Shown here piece after piece: positions 43,910-54,496 of a stretch of DNA of 64,000 bases. Position numbers and translations under genes: made by a program. The DNA comes from Cocos nucifera (Eukaryota > Streptophyta > Magnoliopsida > Arecales > Arecaceae). How positions within the stretch are numbered: the first letter of the stretch is position 1; each line of letters starts with the position of its first letter. The notes beneath the pieces were generated by a model. That model did no database searches and had not been told where the DNA came from. It worked only from the letters and a program-made list of their open reading frames with translations. Where the stretch lies: NCBI GenBank assembly GCA_006176705.1, contig QRFJ01000496.1, positions 682,001-746,000 of the forward strand, in the 5' to 3' direction.

Positions 43910-44477
43910 AAACTTTTATTGATGATTTTATGGTACTTATCACACCCTCCAACATAAGTTTTGCTCATCCTCATGTAAAAAAAGAATTTAGTTTTAAATA
44001 TCTTTTAATTTTAGAGTTTTAAATTTTACCTAAGTAGTTTTCAAAATGGCCATTGATATTCAGTTGAGTATAAGTGAGATATATCATTAGGATATTAATA
44101 GTTATCAATAGAAAAATTAAGTAAAGAACATTAAAATTTTTTAAACTTTTTTTGAATTATCCTATCTTTATCTCTGATTTATCTAAATTTTCATATAGAC
44201 AAGTATATTGCTACTTTCATCTTTCATTTATTGATTTTTATTTTTCCATTGCCCACTTTTTGATGTGGATATCATTGCTTACATAGGCAATGGGATCCAA
44301 TTACTCGATGGAAAACTAATATTTTTTTTAATTTTTTTTTTAACGTTGTATCACTATTGAGTGTCTGAATCCCTTAAGCTTTCTATTTGATCCATGTAGC
44401 GAGTCTTGGGCCAATGACTCCCAAACTAGTTGGCTTTAGAGCACTAGGTATAGAATACCCCTCGGACTTACTAGCTT
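43910..44477 (-). mobile_element. Inverted fragment of an E4/E10-type element
   Basis: Reverse complement of the family's 3' end: about 33 bp of LTR start (ending TTATCA at 43942), the purine tract (CACCCTCCAAC at 43943-43953) and internal sequence equal to E4 14297-14845. Its left junction touches E10 at 43909 and its right junction touches the E11 LTR at 44478. Confidence 0.85.
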
Positions 44478-44651
44478 AATTTAATTTTAGATTTATATTT
44501 ATATCATAACATGTTATAGATCCTTGATGTAAGGTTTTGTAATCTGATTACATGCATATTGTAGATTAAACTATTTAATCTATATCTTCTGCTGCTTTAA
44601 TTTCAAAAAAATTTTGAAATCTATTCATGAAATCCTGCATGTTTCTCAATA
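44478..44651 (+). repeat. E11 5' LTR, truncated to its last 174 bp
   Basis: Matches the last part of the E11 3' LTR (about 61918-62093). The end CAATA replaces CAACA, and the primer site follows one base later. Confidence 0.82.
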
Positions 44652-44652
44652 A

Positions 44653-44664
44653 TGGTATCAGAGC
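44653..44664 (+). promoter_or_regulatory. E11 primer binding site
   Basis: TGGTATCAGAGC, a perfect tRNA-iMet site. Confidence 0.9.
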
Positions 44665-46900
44665 AAGATTCTTTTATAATATGTTCATGTATGCTTAAGA
44701 ATAAATCTAAAAATTAAAAATTAATTAAAGATCGCATATACTATCATAAGATTGTCCTGTTGTAAGGTTAACCCCTTACAATAAAATGGTTGTCCTAGTA
44801 TGTGCTAATCTGAACCTGAATCATGAATTATTTAGATTAGATCTAAAAAAATTTATGATTTAATTTTTTAATTTAAATTTAAAATTAAATAGATATTAGA
44901 TTTATTTTAGATTATTTAGATTAGATCTAAATAATATCAGGATTGCACATACTGTCATAAGGATGTTCTACTATAAGGTTTACCCCTTATAGTGAAAATG
45001 TTGTCCTAGTATGTGCTGATCTGAGAAATCTAAATCATAAATATGTTAGATAAAATCTAAAATAATTTATAATTTATTTTTAGATTTTAAATCTAATATT
45101 AAATAATTTATGATCTAATTTTGATCATTTAGATGATATCCATGTGATATATTTCATATTTTGATCTAGATCTTCATGTTGCATATGTTGATATGTAGCT
45201 TCATTTTTGAATCTAGTTTGCATATGTATAACATATAAGTTTATAGAATTTAAATTGCGAACTTACTTTTTGCAAAACTCTAGATTCAAAACCCTAGGAC
45301 ATAATCAAAACATTGAAACAAATCAGATCTAAAATCATCAATTGAATTTGATTCAAAGTAAAGTGTTTACAATTTGAAAATATTTTAAATAATAAAATCA
45401 AAAAATAGTTCTAAGGTTCCATAAATCCAAACTCATAAACTTGAACTTAATTAAGAATTAAGTGATTATTTAGGATCTAGGTTTATGATTTAAAGATCCT
45501 AAGATAATTTCACAAAACATGGGTTAATGGGTAATGGGTTAGCTTTGATCAGTTTTTTAACTGGGTTAGACCTAGGGTTAGATTAAATGTGGACTTAGTT
45601 AAGAAATTGATCAAATCTAATTAATAGTTAATTAGGATTAGGTGATTTTTTTAGATCAATTTAATAGTTGTAGTTGATCAAAGTCCATACATCTAACAAA
45701 TGGATACTGATCATGGCTCAGTGGTCGAGCCCGAGTCTTTAGGCAAACCAAATCAAACTGATAAATCGATTGGTATCTAAAGTAAGTCTGGCATCCCAAA
45801 TCGATGGTTTTTAATTGGCAACCTACTTACTTGGCTATTTCTGATGGTGTCTAAGACAAGCCTTGGTAGACCCTCCCATCGATCTCACTTACCTGGCTAA
45901 TGTGGTTAATCAGCTTTTGATTAGATTGCTCATTGATTCATTCTAACCCATGTCACATAAAAAAATAGTGAGATTGATTTCATTTAGTGAGACTGATCTA
46001 GGTGCCCATGGACTGAAATTGATCCTAGTCCTTATTGATGACTTAAGAAGTCAGTGGGAGGACTTGACTTGGTAAAGTCAGTGGAAGCAAATTGGTCCAT
46101 ATCCTTTCTGTCCTTAAATCTCTAATAATTTAAATCCTCTAAAATTATTAGATTCTTAAAATGATAAAGTTATGGAGATAACTGAGTCATAGCCTCCCAT
46201 TAAGGTGTTTGATAATGGATCCATTAACTCAATATCATTGGAGACCCATAGGCCCAGTGCTTGTTGACAAATGGAATTATCATTCATCATATGATGACTT
46301 GGATGTATCTCTCTAATGGTGGTTTGGTTGACCAACCATAGTTGGGCTTAATCATTCGTTGGTTAGATGTACTAAGTATAGTCATGTTAATTGTTGGACC
46401 TAACTAGATCCTTATAGTGGAGGCCCTAGCCTACTGATTAGGTTTCTAGGGCAAAATTAAATTACTAAAAGTGGTTTGAAGAAATAATTGATTATGAACC
46501 TATCTTAAGATGTACATTGGTTGACCAACTATAGTTGGGCTTATGTGCAATCTATATGAATTTTAGTACCTACTAGGGAATTAAAGTAATTCTTCAAATT
46601 AGAGGTAAAGGCTATCAATTCGAATAAAATAGTGGAAGAATCTTAAGACTAAAGTCCAGATCTCTTCGAATTAGAGGTAAAGGCTATCAATTCGAATAAA
46701 ATAGTGGAAGAATCTTAAGACTAAAGTCCAGATCTCTAGGCTTAATATAATTCATATACTTAAGTCATTATTCTCTTTTCTCAAAATAAGGCTAAACCCT
46801 TATTGCTCCTATCATTGTTAGACAGTAATGACTTATGGAACCCAACTTCGATAATTAGTTTCGAAAGTTGAATTTGATTCAGCAGTACGAATGGATTCGT
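44665..46900 (+). other. E11 leader
   Basis: Non-coding. It has the two-box module CTTACTTGGCTA 45826-45837 and CTTACCTGGCTA 45888-45899, a tRNA D-arm-like word TGGCTCAGTGGTCGAGCC at 45714-45731, and a perfect 8-bp inverted pair AAGTAAGT / ACTTACTT around 45779-45830. Confidence 0.6.
46591..46737. repeat. 72-bp tandem duplication in E11
   Basis: 46591-46662 repeats at 46663-46734 with one visible mismatch (CTTCAAATT versus CTTCGAATT). E9 has a single copy at the matching place (about 37110-37210), so the duplication arose after E9 and E11 separated. Confidence 0.9.
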
Positions 46901-48504
46901 ATTGGGGCTTCAAAGCTCAGTCAAAATAATTAATTCAAGGTTAACCCAAATCAGGCATAGTGATTCTAATGTTAGAAGTAGGGTCATAGGAAGAAGATTT
47001 GTCTTGCTTCTCTTGATCATAAAAGGTTGAATAAGAGAAAGGAGCAAAAGTTTCTCATTAAGGATGTTTTATGATAACATCTTAAAATTTTTCTATATAT
47101 AATTCTACTACATGGGTGTTAGATGCCAGTAGTCTTATTCAATTTGTTGCAAAGACTACATGTAAGTGGGATACTTGAAAATGATGAGAAATACTTGAAC
47201 ATTGGGGAAGGAAGTCTTGTTCCAATCCTAGCTTTAGAAATTGTCAAGCTTATTTTCAATAGATTTCATTTTGAGTGATTGTCACTATTGTCCATCGTTT
47301 ATGATAAATGTGATCTCTGATGGTCTTTTGGTCAGAGATGATTATCATTTATCAATAAAGAAGATTGTTGTGACATTATTATGAATAATATTACAATAAT
47401 ACATGGATAATAAAAATGACATTTAACATCTATATAGTTTGTTAAGTATAATATACACATTTAATAAATACCCAAGTTAGATTATATCATCGATGTCTAT
47501 CTTTAGCATTATAGACTTAGTCATCTTGACAAGAATAAGATAAACAAGTTAGCTTGAGAGAAAAATCTCAATATCAATGATTGTGAATCATTGATAGCCT
47601 ATGAATCTTGTCTTCTTAAGAAGATGACAAAGTCATCTTTTACTGAAAAAAGATGAAAGAGCTGATAAAGTTCTAAGTCTCATACATAGTGATGTATATG
47701 GACCATGAACTTAAGTGCTAAAGAAAGATATTAATATTTCATTATAGATGATCTATCCTGGCATGGGCGCATCTAGCTTGAATCATTTGAAATGTTCAAA
47801 TGATTCAATAATAAAATAGAAAATAAACTGAAAAGAGCATTGAAACTCTTCGATCAGATCGAGGAGGCGAATACTTATTCAGTAAGTTTGTGACATATCT
47901 AGGAGAGAATAGGATTTCTCTCAGTGGATTTCGTTTTAGAATATAGTGTATCTGAAAGATGAAACTTGAACTTTGTTAGACTTGGTTCAATCCACGATAG
48001 GGTTCACTTGTCTGCCTGCTTCAGGGTTGTACTTTTATTGCTACTAGTTTTACTCTGAATTCATACCAAGTAAATCTATTGTAAAGACTCCATATGGGAT
48101 ATAGATCGGGCATAGACCTAGACTCTCTCACCTTCAAGTTTGGAGTTGATCGGGCTATGTCAAAGATTTGTACATAGATAAACTTGGATCCTAATCCAAT
48201 AAGTGTTTAAGGGTTATTAATTCTACTATGCTAAAGAACATAAGATGTTCATCAGCAGTAATCTAGTAGCTGATTGGGCATTTTTTTTTGAAAAGGAGTT
48301 TCTTAGAGAGAGAACTGATGCCTGTCAAGTTGAACTTATAAAAATTTGACTGGTAGAAAAGAATCGACGTAATTTAGTAAACCTATAGAATCGGATTTGA
48401 TCAGATCAAACTCGAAGCTCATTAAAGTATCACCTTTAAGGAAATCTAGTAGAATATCATGTTAGCTAGATAGATACTTTAGTATCTAGGTCCAGGATGG
48501 TGAT
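46901..48504 (+). pseudogene. E11 gag, protease and integrase remnants
   Basis: Mirror image of E9 35370-37110 and similar to E3: gag/knuckle region (46860-47060), protease/pre-integrase (47080-47440), integrase (47440-48250) and the start of reverse transcriptase (48400-48504). No frame longer than about 50 codons. The alignment runs straight across the E12 insertion: 48504 continues at 58166. Confidence 0.65.
48500..48504. repeat. Target-site duplication of E12, left copy (GTGAT)
   Basis: Pairs with GCGAT at 58166-58170, one mismatch. E9, which has no insertion, shows a single GTGAT here (ATCAC at 35389-35393 on the plus strand). Confidence 0.82.
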
Positions 48505-49706
48505 TATTGCTCCAAGAATTGATTTTGATGATTACAAAGCATTTGAGGGGATTACTAGTGAATTTGGCTTGGAAAAAGACTTTTTGTATTTCAGGGGCAA
48601 AATCATAATTTTATCAAGTTTTGATCTAAGAGCCTCAAGAGCAAGTATAGAAGATTTCTAATCATTTTAAGGTAGTCCAATAATTTTTGGATGCTTATTT
48701 TGGAAGAAAATCAAGTTTGAAGTGAAAGAATCGACCCCTAGGTCATCCCCTGCTCAAAAGAGCTATTTGGCATGCTATCTCTGTACCAAGGGTCGACCTC
48801 TGTTGTTCCGAAGGCTAAAAATATAGAAAGACTATTTTTCTAAATTTTGTCTCAGAGGTCAACCCCTGTGCCATGAGTCGACCCCTGCAACAGAAATTTT
48901 TCTGTAACGACTATTTTTTTCTTATTTTGGTAGATTTTAATGGTTTCTTTAATGTCTCCAATGGCTACAAATCTTATCCAGAATTCTCTGCTCCACCTAT
49001 TGAATATTTAAAAGGCTTTAAATAGGAAAAAACACAAGAGATTGGTGTGATTCAATTTCAGCCCTAAGCAAAAGTCATCTTCAAGTAAAGAAGCCTTCAT
49101 TTCAGGTTCACCTATCTCTCAAGAGCTCTTTCAAATCTTCAACAACCTTGAGAAAAATCAAAGAAGCTTCCTTCATTATTGTGAAAAGCATTCTTAAGAT
49201 TTTATTGGCTCACAAAGAGAGCTAAACTTGTATTTGATTATCATTAAATCTTTTACTCTACTTTACTGTTTTGATTCAAGTTTTGGGAGGATTCCAAAAC
49301 TTAGAAAGATTGATCCTAACCTTGAATAGGATTGTATTGAATTGGCTTGTACCCAAGAAACAAGTGTTCTAACTTGGGATAGCTAGGGTTGGAGGTTTCC
49401 AATGGTGTATTCAGTTTAAATATGGTTAGTGAATTTTAATTCCCAAGTAGGAGCTTGGGGAGTGGATGTAGGTACAAGAAAAGTATCGAACTACTATAAA
49501 TCTTGCTTGTTTGTGGTGTGCTTGCTATCTTTCTTTTCTTAGTTTATTAAATTCTTGCTCTTTAATCTTTTATATTTTTTTTCTAACCTAAATCGTTTCA
49601 TACATACGTCTTGCATATCATCATTCAATCTTTATATCTTTAAATTAGCTTTAAAATTTTAAAAACCTAATTCACCCCTCTTCTCGGGTTGCATAGTTGG
49701 ATAATA
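48505..49706 (+). repeat. E12 5' LTR
   Basis: Starts TATTGCTCCAAGAATTG (TG mutated to TA) and ends GGATAATA. The U3 has four GTCGACCCC-like words at about 48730-48885. Confidence 0.87.
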
Positions 49707-49708
49707 AG

Positions 49709-49720
49709 TGGTATCAGAGC
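49709..49720 (+). promoter_or_regulatory. E12 primer binding site
   Basis: TGGTATCAGAGC, a perfect tRNA-iMet site two bases after the LTR. Confidence 0.92.
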
Positions 49721-49828
49721 TCGGTGCTCTAGCCTTACTTTGATTTAACCATCAAAGAGCCAAAGATCTATAGCAACCCAAGTTAGTATTTCTCTAGCCG
49801 AGAGGTAGTCTACAAACCAACCTTCACT

Positions 49829-51141
49829 TTTTAATGGAACAAACTATACCTATTGGAAAGCACAGATGAGAATTTTTATACAAGCACTTGACTATGATAT
49901 GTGGAGTATCATAGTTAATGGACCACACACACCCACTAAGATAATTGATGGTGAGAAATCAATCAAACCCAAAAAGGAATGGGATGAGATTGATAAGAAA
50001 ATGGCTCAACTCAATGCAAGAGCCATGAATGTTTTATATTGTGCTCTAGATGCTAATGAATTTAATCATATTTCAACATGCATGTTGGCTAAGAAACTAT
50101 AGGATAGGTTAGAAGTAACTCATGAAGGCACTAATCAAGTTAAAGAGTCAAAAATTAACATGCTTTTGCATAAATATGAACTTTTCAAAATGAAGCATGA
50201 TAAGTCAATAACTATAATATTTACTAGATTTATGGATATTATAAATGATCTTAAAAGTCTTGGCAAGTCTTATTCTAATAGTAACCTTATCAGAAAGATT
50301 CTTAGGTCTTTGTCGAGGACATAGGAGGCCAAAGTGACTGCAATCCAAGAAGCCAAAGATCTGAATGTTTTACCCTTGGAGGAGCTTCTAGGATCACTAA
50401 TGACGTGCGAGCTAAGCATGAAATAACATTAAGAAGAAGATGTGAAGAAAAAAAAGATAATAGCCCTTAAATCCACCACTCAACAAGATGAGGAATGCGA
50501 TGAAATGGAAGATGAAGAACAAGATGAAGAAATAGCCCTCATCACAAGAAAGATCAAGAGATTTTTGAAGAAAAAATAAGGGATGAGGAAGAGGCTATCT
50601 ACCAAAGGAGAGCATAGCAAGAAAAAGGATTGGGTGCAGCCCCTTATTTGCCATGAATGTAAGAAGTCGAGGCACTTTAGGTCTGAATGTCCTCAACTTA
50701 AAAAGATTTTCAAGAAATACAGGAAAAAGACTATGGTGGCAACATAAAGTGATAGTGATGACTCAAGCTCCGAAGAGGAAGAAGCTCATGAACAAGCCAA
50801 CCTGTGCCTTATGGTATATGAGAATGAAGTAAGTGCTGAAATCTCAAATGAATTTATATTCGAAGAACTTCAAGAAGCCTTCTATGATTTAGTAGATGAT
50901 TTAAAAAATTTAAGAACTAAAAATAAAGAAGTAAAATTAAAAAATTAAGTCTTGCTAAAAGAAAATGAAACTATCCTAAGTGAAAAACTAGTCTTAACTC
51001 AAGAGAATCTAAATTTAAAAAATGAAATTGATAATTTAAAATTGATAGTTGAAAAATTTACTTTGAGTTCAAATAAACTTCATATAATTCTTGAAAATCA
51101 AAAGATCGTTTATGATAAGGCTGGTCTAGTCTATAACCCTT
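49829..51141 (+). pseudogene. E12 gag (SIRE type)
   Basis: Begins FNGTNYTYWKAQMRIFIQAL and goes on with WDEIDKKMAQLNARAMNVLY, the capsid of this family, until a stop at 50100. The frame continues past it through KESKINMLLHKYELFKMK and LRSLSRT. A lysine-rich stretch leads to the knuckle CHECKKSRHFRSEC (about 50652-50693), then acidic serine-rich SDSDDSSSEEEEAHEQANL. The last piece (50952-51141) is a predicted coiled coil, ENETILSEKLVLTQENLNLK and further, ending with YDKAGLVYNP, a signature of SIRE gag. At least five stops interrupt it. Confidence 0.87.
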
Positions 51142-51329
51142 AAGAAAACAAAAATTTTTGAAAAATATTTTTATAAATTCATAAAGCAATAAATTTTTAA
51201 ATGTTACTTGCTTCAAATATGGTAAACTAGGATACAAATCTTATACATCCTTCTCTAACAATTCAAATATAAAAAAAATATGGGTTCCAAAAGAAACCAT
51301 TGTGACTAATCTTAAAGGACCCAAGGAAA

Positions 51330-51830
51330 CTTGGGTACCTATAGTAAGGATTTGATTTTGCATGTAGGTGTGTCTTGCATCCAAAGAAGAAAATCGAAGA
51401 TGGTATCTTAATAGCGGATGCTCAAGACACATGACTGATGATGAGTCTCAATTCATCATGCTTGATGCTAAAAATGGAGGGATGGTCACATTTGGAGATA
51501 ATGGCTAAGAAAAGATTATTAGTATAGGTAATGTTGGTATCACTCCCTCAAAGTATATTGAAAATATTTTATTAGTAGATGGTTTAAAACACAATCTCTT
51601 AAGTATTAGTCAACTTTGTGACAAGGGTTACAAAGTTATTTTTGAATCTTCATTGTGCATTATAACTAGTTCCAATGATGATGGCATTAAGTTTGTTGGT
51701 CATAAGCATGGTAATATTTATATGATAGATTTGAATGATCTTTCTATGATAAATATGCAATGTTTAGTAGCTATGAATGCTAAAATTAATGAGACTAGTT
51801 GGCTTTGGCATCGTAGGCTTGCACATTAGT
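51330..51830 (+). pseudogene. E12 protease and pre-integrase domain
   Basis: RRWYLNSGCSRHMTDDESQF at about 51398-51457 is the protease active site, where the usual Asp-Ser-Gly reads Asn-Ser-Gly, a loss of the catalytic aspartate. It continues VTFGDNG, ILLVDGLKHNLLSISQLCDK and GNIYMIDL. The pre-integrase motif ETSWLWHRRLAH follows at about 51790-51828. One stop in GDNG*E is seen. Confidence 0.82.
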
Positions 51831-52640
51831 ATGCATTCACTTTCAAAGCTTATCAAAAAAAAATTAGTTACTGGTTTACCAAAATTAAACTTTGAAAAAG
51901 ATAAAATTTATGCTGCATGCCAACTAGGTAAATAAACAAGAGTTTTATTCTAATCTAAGAATATTGTTTCAACTTCTAGGCTATTGAAACTTTTGCACAT
52001 GGATTTATTTGGTCCTATAAGAACAACAAGCTTAGGTGAAAATGTTATGGTTTTGTAATTATTGATGACTACTCACATTTTACATGAATTTTCTTTTTGG
52101 TACACAAAGATGAAACTTTTCATGTTTTCACAAAGTTTTACTAAAAAATTATAAATAAAAAAGAATTTTCAGTTCAAAGCATTCGAAGTGATCATGGAAC
52201 TGAATTTGAAAATTAAGACTTTGAAAAATTTTATGATGAAAAAAAATTAGCCATAATTTTTCATCACCTAGGACATCCCAACAAAATGGAGTAGTAGAAA
52301 GAAAAAATTGAACTCTAGAAGAAATGGCCCATACTATGCTATGTGAAAACAACCTTCCAAGGTACCTTTGGGTGGAAGTAATTAACATAGAGTGTTATAT
52401 CTTAAACCATGCCATAATTAGACTAATTTTGAAGAAAACATCTTGTGAGCTTTGAAAAGAAAGAAAACCTAACATTGCATATTTTCATGTTTTTGGTTGC
52501 CGATGTTTTATTTTGAACAATGGTAAAAAGAAACTAGGTAAATTTGATGCAAAATTCGATAAAGCTATTTTTCTTGGTTACTCCTCTTCTAATAAAGCTT
52601 TTAGAGTTTTTTAACAAAAGAACCTTAGTAGTAAAGGAGT
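51831..52640 (+). pseudogene. E12 integrase, frameshifted
   Basis: LLHMDLFGPIRTTSLGENV at about 51985-52040 contains the first catalytic Asp. After a frame change the neighbouring frames carry VQSIRSDHGTEFEN (second Asp, about 52170-52215) and QQNGVVERKN with Gln to stop changes (third residue, about 52270-52310), then ARTMLCENNLPRYLW and the CRCFILNNGKKKLGKFD end. All three D-D-E positions can be located but not in one frame. Confidence 0.75.
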
Positions 52641-53620
52641 TAATACATGTTGTTTTTTGATGAGACTAATGATCTTCCATCAAGGAAGAGTGAGGGTATT
52701 GATGATGTAGATCCTCTTATAGAAGGATTGAAGGAGATCATCCTAAAGGATTCAATAATTCAAAATGAAGAGAATCATGAAGACAAGCAAGAAATTGAGG
52801 ATGAAGGACAACAAGAACAACCTCAAGGTACAAATGATCTTCCAAAATAATGGAGGTATGTTCACAATCACCCCAAAGAACTAATTATTGGTGATCCTAT
52901 ACATGGGGTAAGAACTCGCACTTTACTTAGAGATGTGTACAATCATTTTGCATTTGTTTCTCATTTTGAACCCAAAACCATGGATGAAGCCAAAAAAGAT
53001 TATAATTGGATAATGCAATGCAAAAGGAACTTAATCAATTCGAAAGAAATAATGTATGGACCTTAGTATCAAGACCTAAAAATTATTCAATAATTGATAC
53101 AAAATGGGTACATAGAAATAAATTGGATGAAAATAAAAATATAATTAGAAATAAAGCAAGATTAGTTGCAAAAGGTTAAAATCAAGAAGAGTGAATTAAT
53201 TTTGATGAAATCTTTGCACCTATTATTAGACTAGAAGCAATTAGACTTTTACTCGCTTATGCATGCTTTATGAATTTCAAGCTATTTCAAATGGATGTTA
53301 AAAGTGCTTTTCTAAATGGATATATTGCCGAAGAAGTTTATGTAAAACAACCTCTCGATTTTGAAAATCATGCTTTTTCAAATTATGTTTTTAGATTAAA
53401 CAAAGCATTATATGATTTAAAACAAGCACCTAAGACTTGGCATGAAAGACTATGTAAATTCTTGCTTAATAATAGATTTTTAAGAAGAAATATAGATACA
53501 ACCCTTTTTATTAAAAGAGATCATGATGACATCTTAGTAATGCAAATATATATTGATGACATTATATTTGGATCTACTAATAAAACTTTATGTCAAGATT
53601 TTGCTAAGCTCATGTAGGGG
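52641..53620 (+). pseudogene. E12 reverse transcriptase
   Basis: The acidic linker (52647-52850) is followed by WRYVHNHPKELIIGDP and MDEAKKDYNWIMQ. TKWVHRNKLDENKNIIRNKA and the main open piece 53270-53617 hold FQMDVKSAFLNGYIAEEVYV (first catalytic Asp), LNKALYDLKQAPKTWHERL and, at 53549-53560, YIDD followed by IIFGST. The catalytic motif is intact. Stops at 53180-53190 and 53618 break the frame. Confidence 0.87.
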
Positions 53621-54496
53621 GAGTTCGAGATGAGCATGATGAGTGAACTAACATTCTTCCTTGGACTTTAAATCAAACAAATAAAAGAAGGGATCTCCAT
53701 CACTCAAAGCAAGTATACAAGAGAATTACTCAAGAGATTTAGGATGGAGAGCTCCAAAGCAATTGGTATCCCTATGAGTCCATCATGTAAGCTTGACAAG
53801 GATGAAGGAGGTAAAAGTGTTGATCAAAAACTTTATAGAAGCATGATTGGTTCTTTATTGTATTTAACTACTAGTAGACCAGATATCATGTTTAGTGTTT
53901 GTTTATATGCACAATTTCAATCTAATCCAAAAAAATTATATTTAAATGCTATAAAAAGAATACTTCAATACCTAAAAGAAACTCAATCCATAGATTTATG
54001 GTACTCTAAGAATTCATCAATTAATTTAATTGGATATTCAGATGCAGACTTTGCTGGATGTAAATTAGACAGAAAAAGTACTAGTGGAACTTACCAAGTT
54101 CTAGGAGTTAACTTAATCTCTTGATTTAGCAAGAAGTAAAATTTGATAGCATTGTCTATGGCCGAGGCTCAATACATTGCAACCGAAAGTTGCTGTGCAC
54201 AAATTTTATGGATTAAGCAACAACTTGAGGACTTTGGCATCAAACTAAACAAAACTTCCATAAGATGTGATAATACTAGTTCCATAAATTTAACTAAGAA
54301 TCCAATCCAATACTCTAGGTCAAAACACATTGAAATAAGACATCATTTCATAAGAGAGCATGTTTAAAATAATGATATAATTCTTGAATATGTTTCTACT
54401 AAAAAATAATTGGCTGATATTTTCACTAACGCCTTGAGTGAAGATAAATTTTATGAAATTAGAAGAGAATTAGAAATTCTAGATTCTTTTGCTTAA
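53621..54496 (+). pseudogene. E12 RNase H
   Basis: GEFEMSMMSELTFFLGL and ITQSKYTRELLKRFRMESSK lead into 53744-54124 with YRSMIGSLLYLTTSRPDIMF, LIGYSDADFAGCKLDRKSTS and then 54143-54367 with ALSMAEAQYIATESCCAQIL, IRCDNTSSINLTKNP and SKHIEIRHHFIREHV. The pol frame ends LEILDSFA with a stop at 54494-54496. Only three or four stops interrupt the whole domain, so it is the best kept enzyme here. Confidence 0.9.

Noticed and set aside
45714..45731. tRNA gene
   Set aside because: Only an A-box/D-arm-like word; no anticodon arm, T arm or B box within the expected distance.
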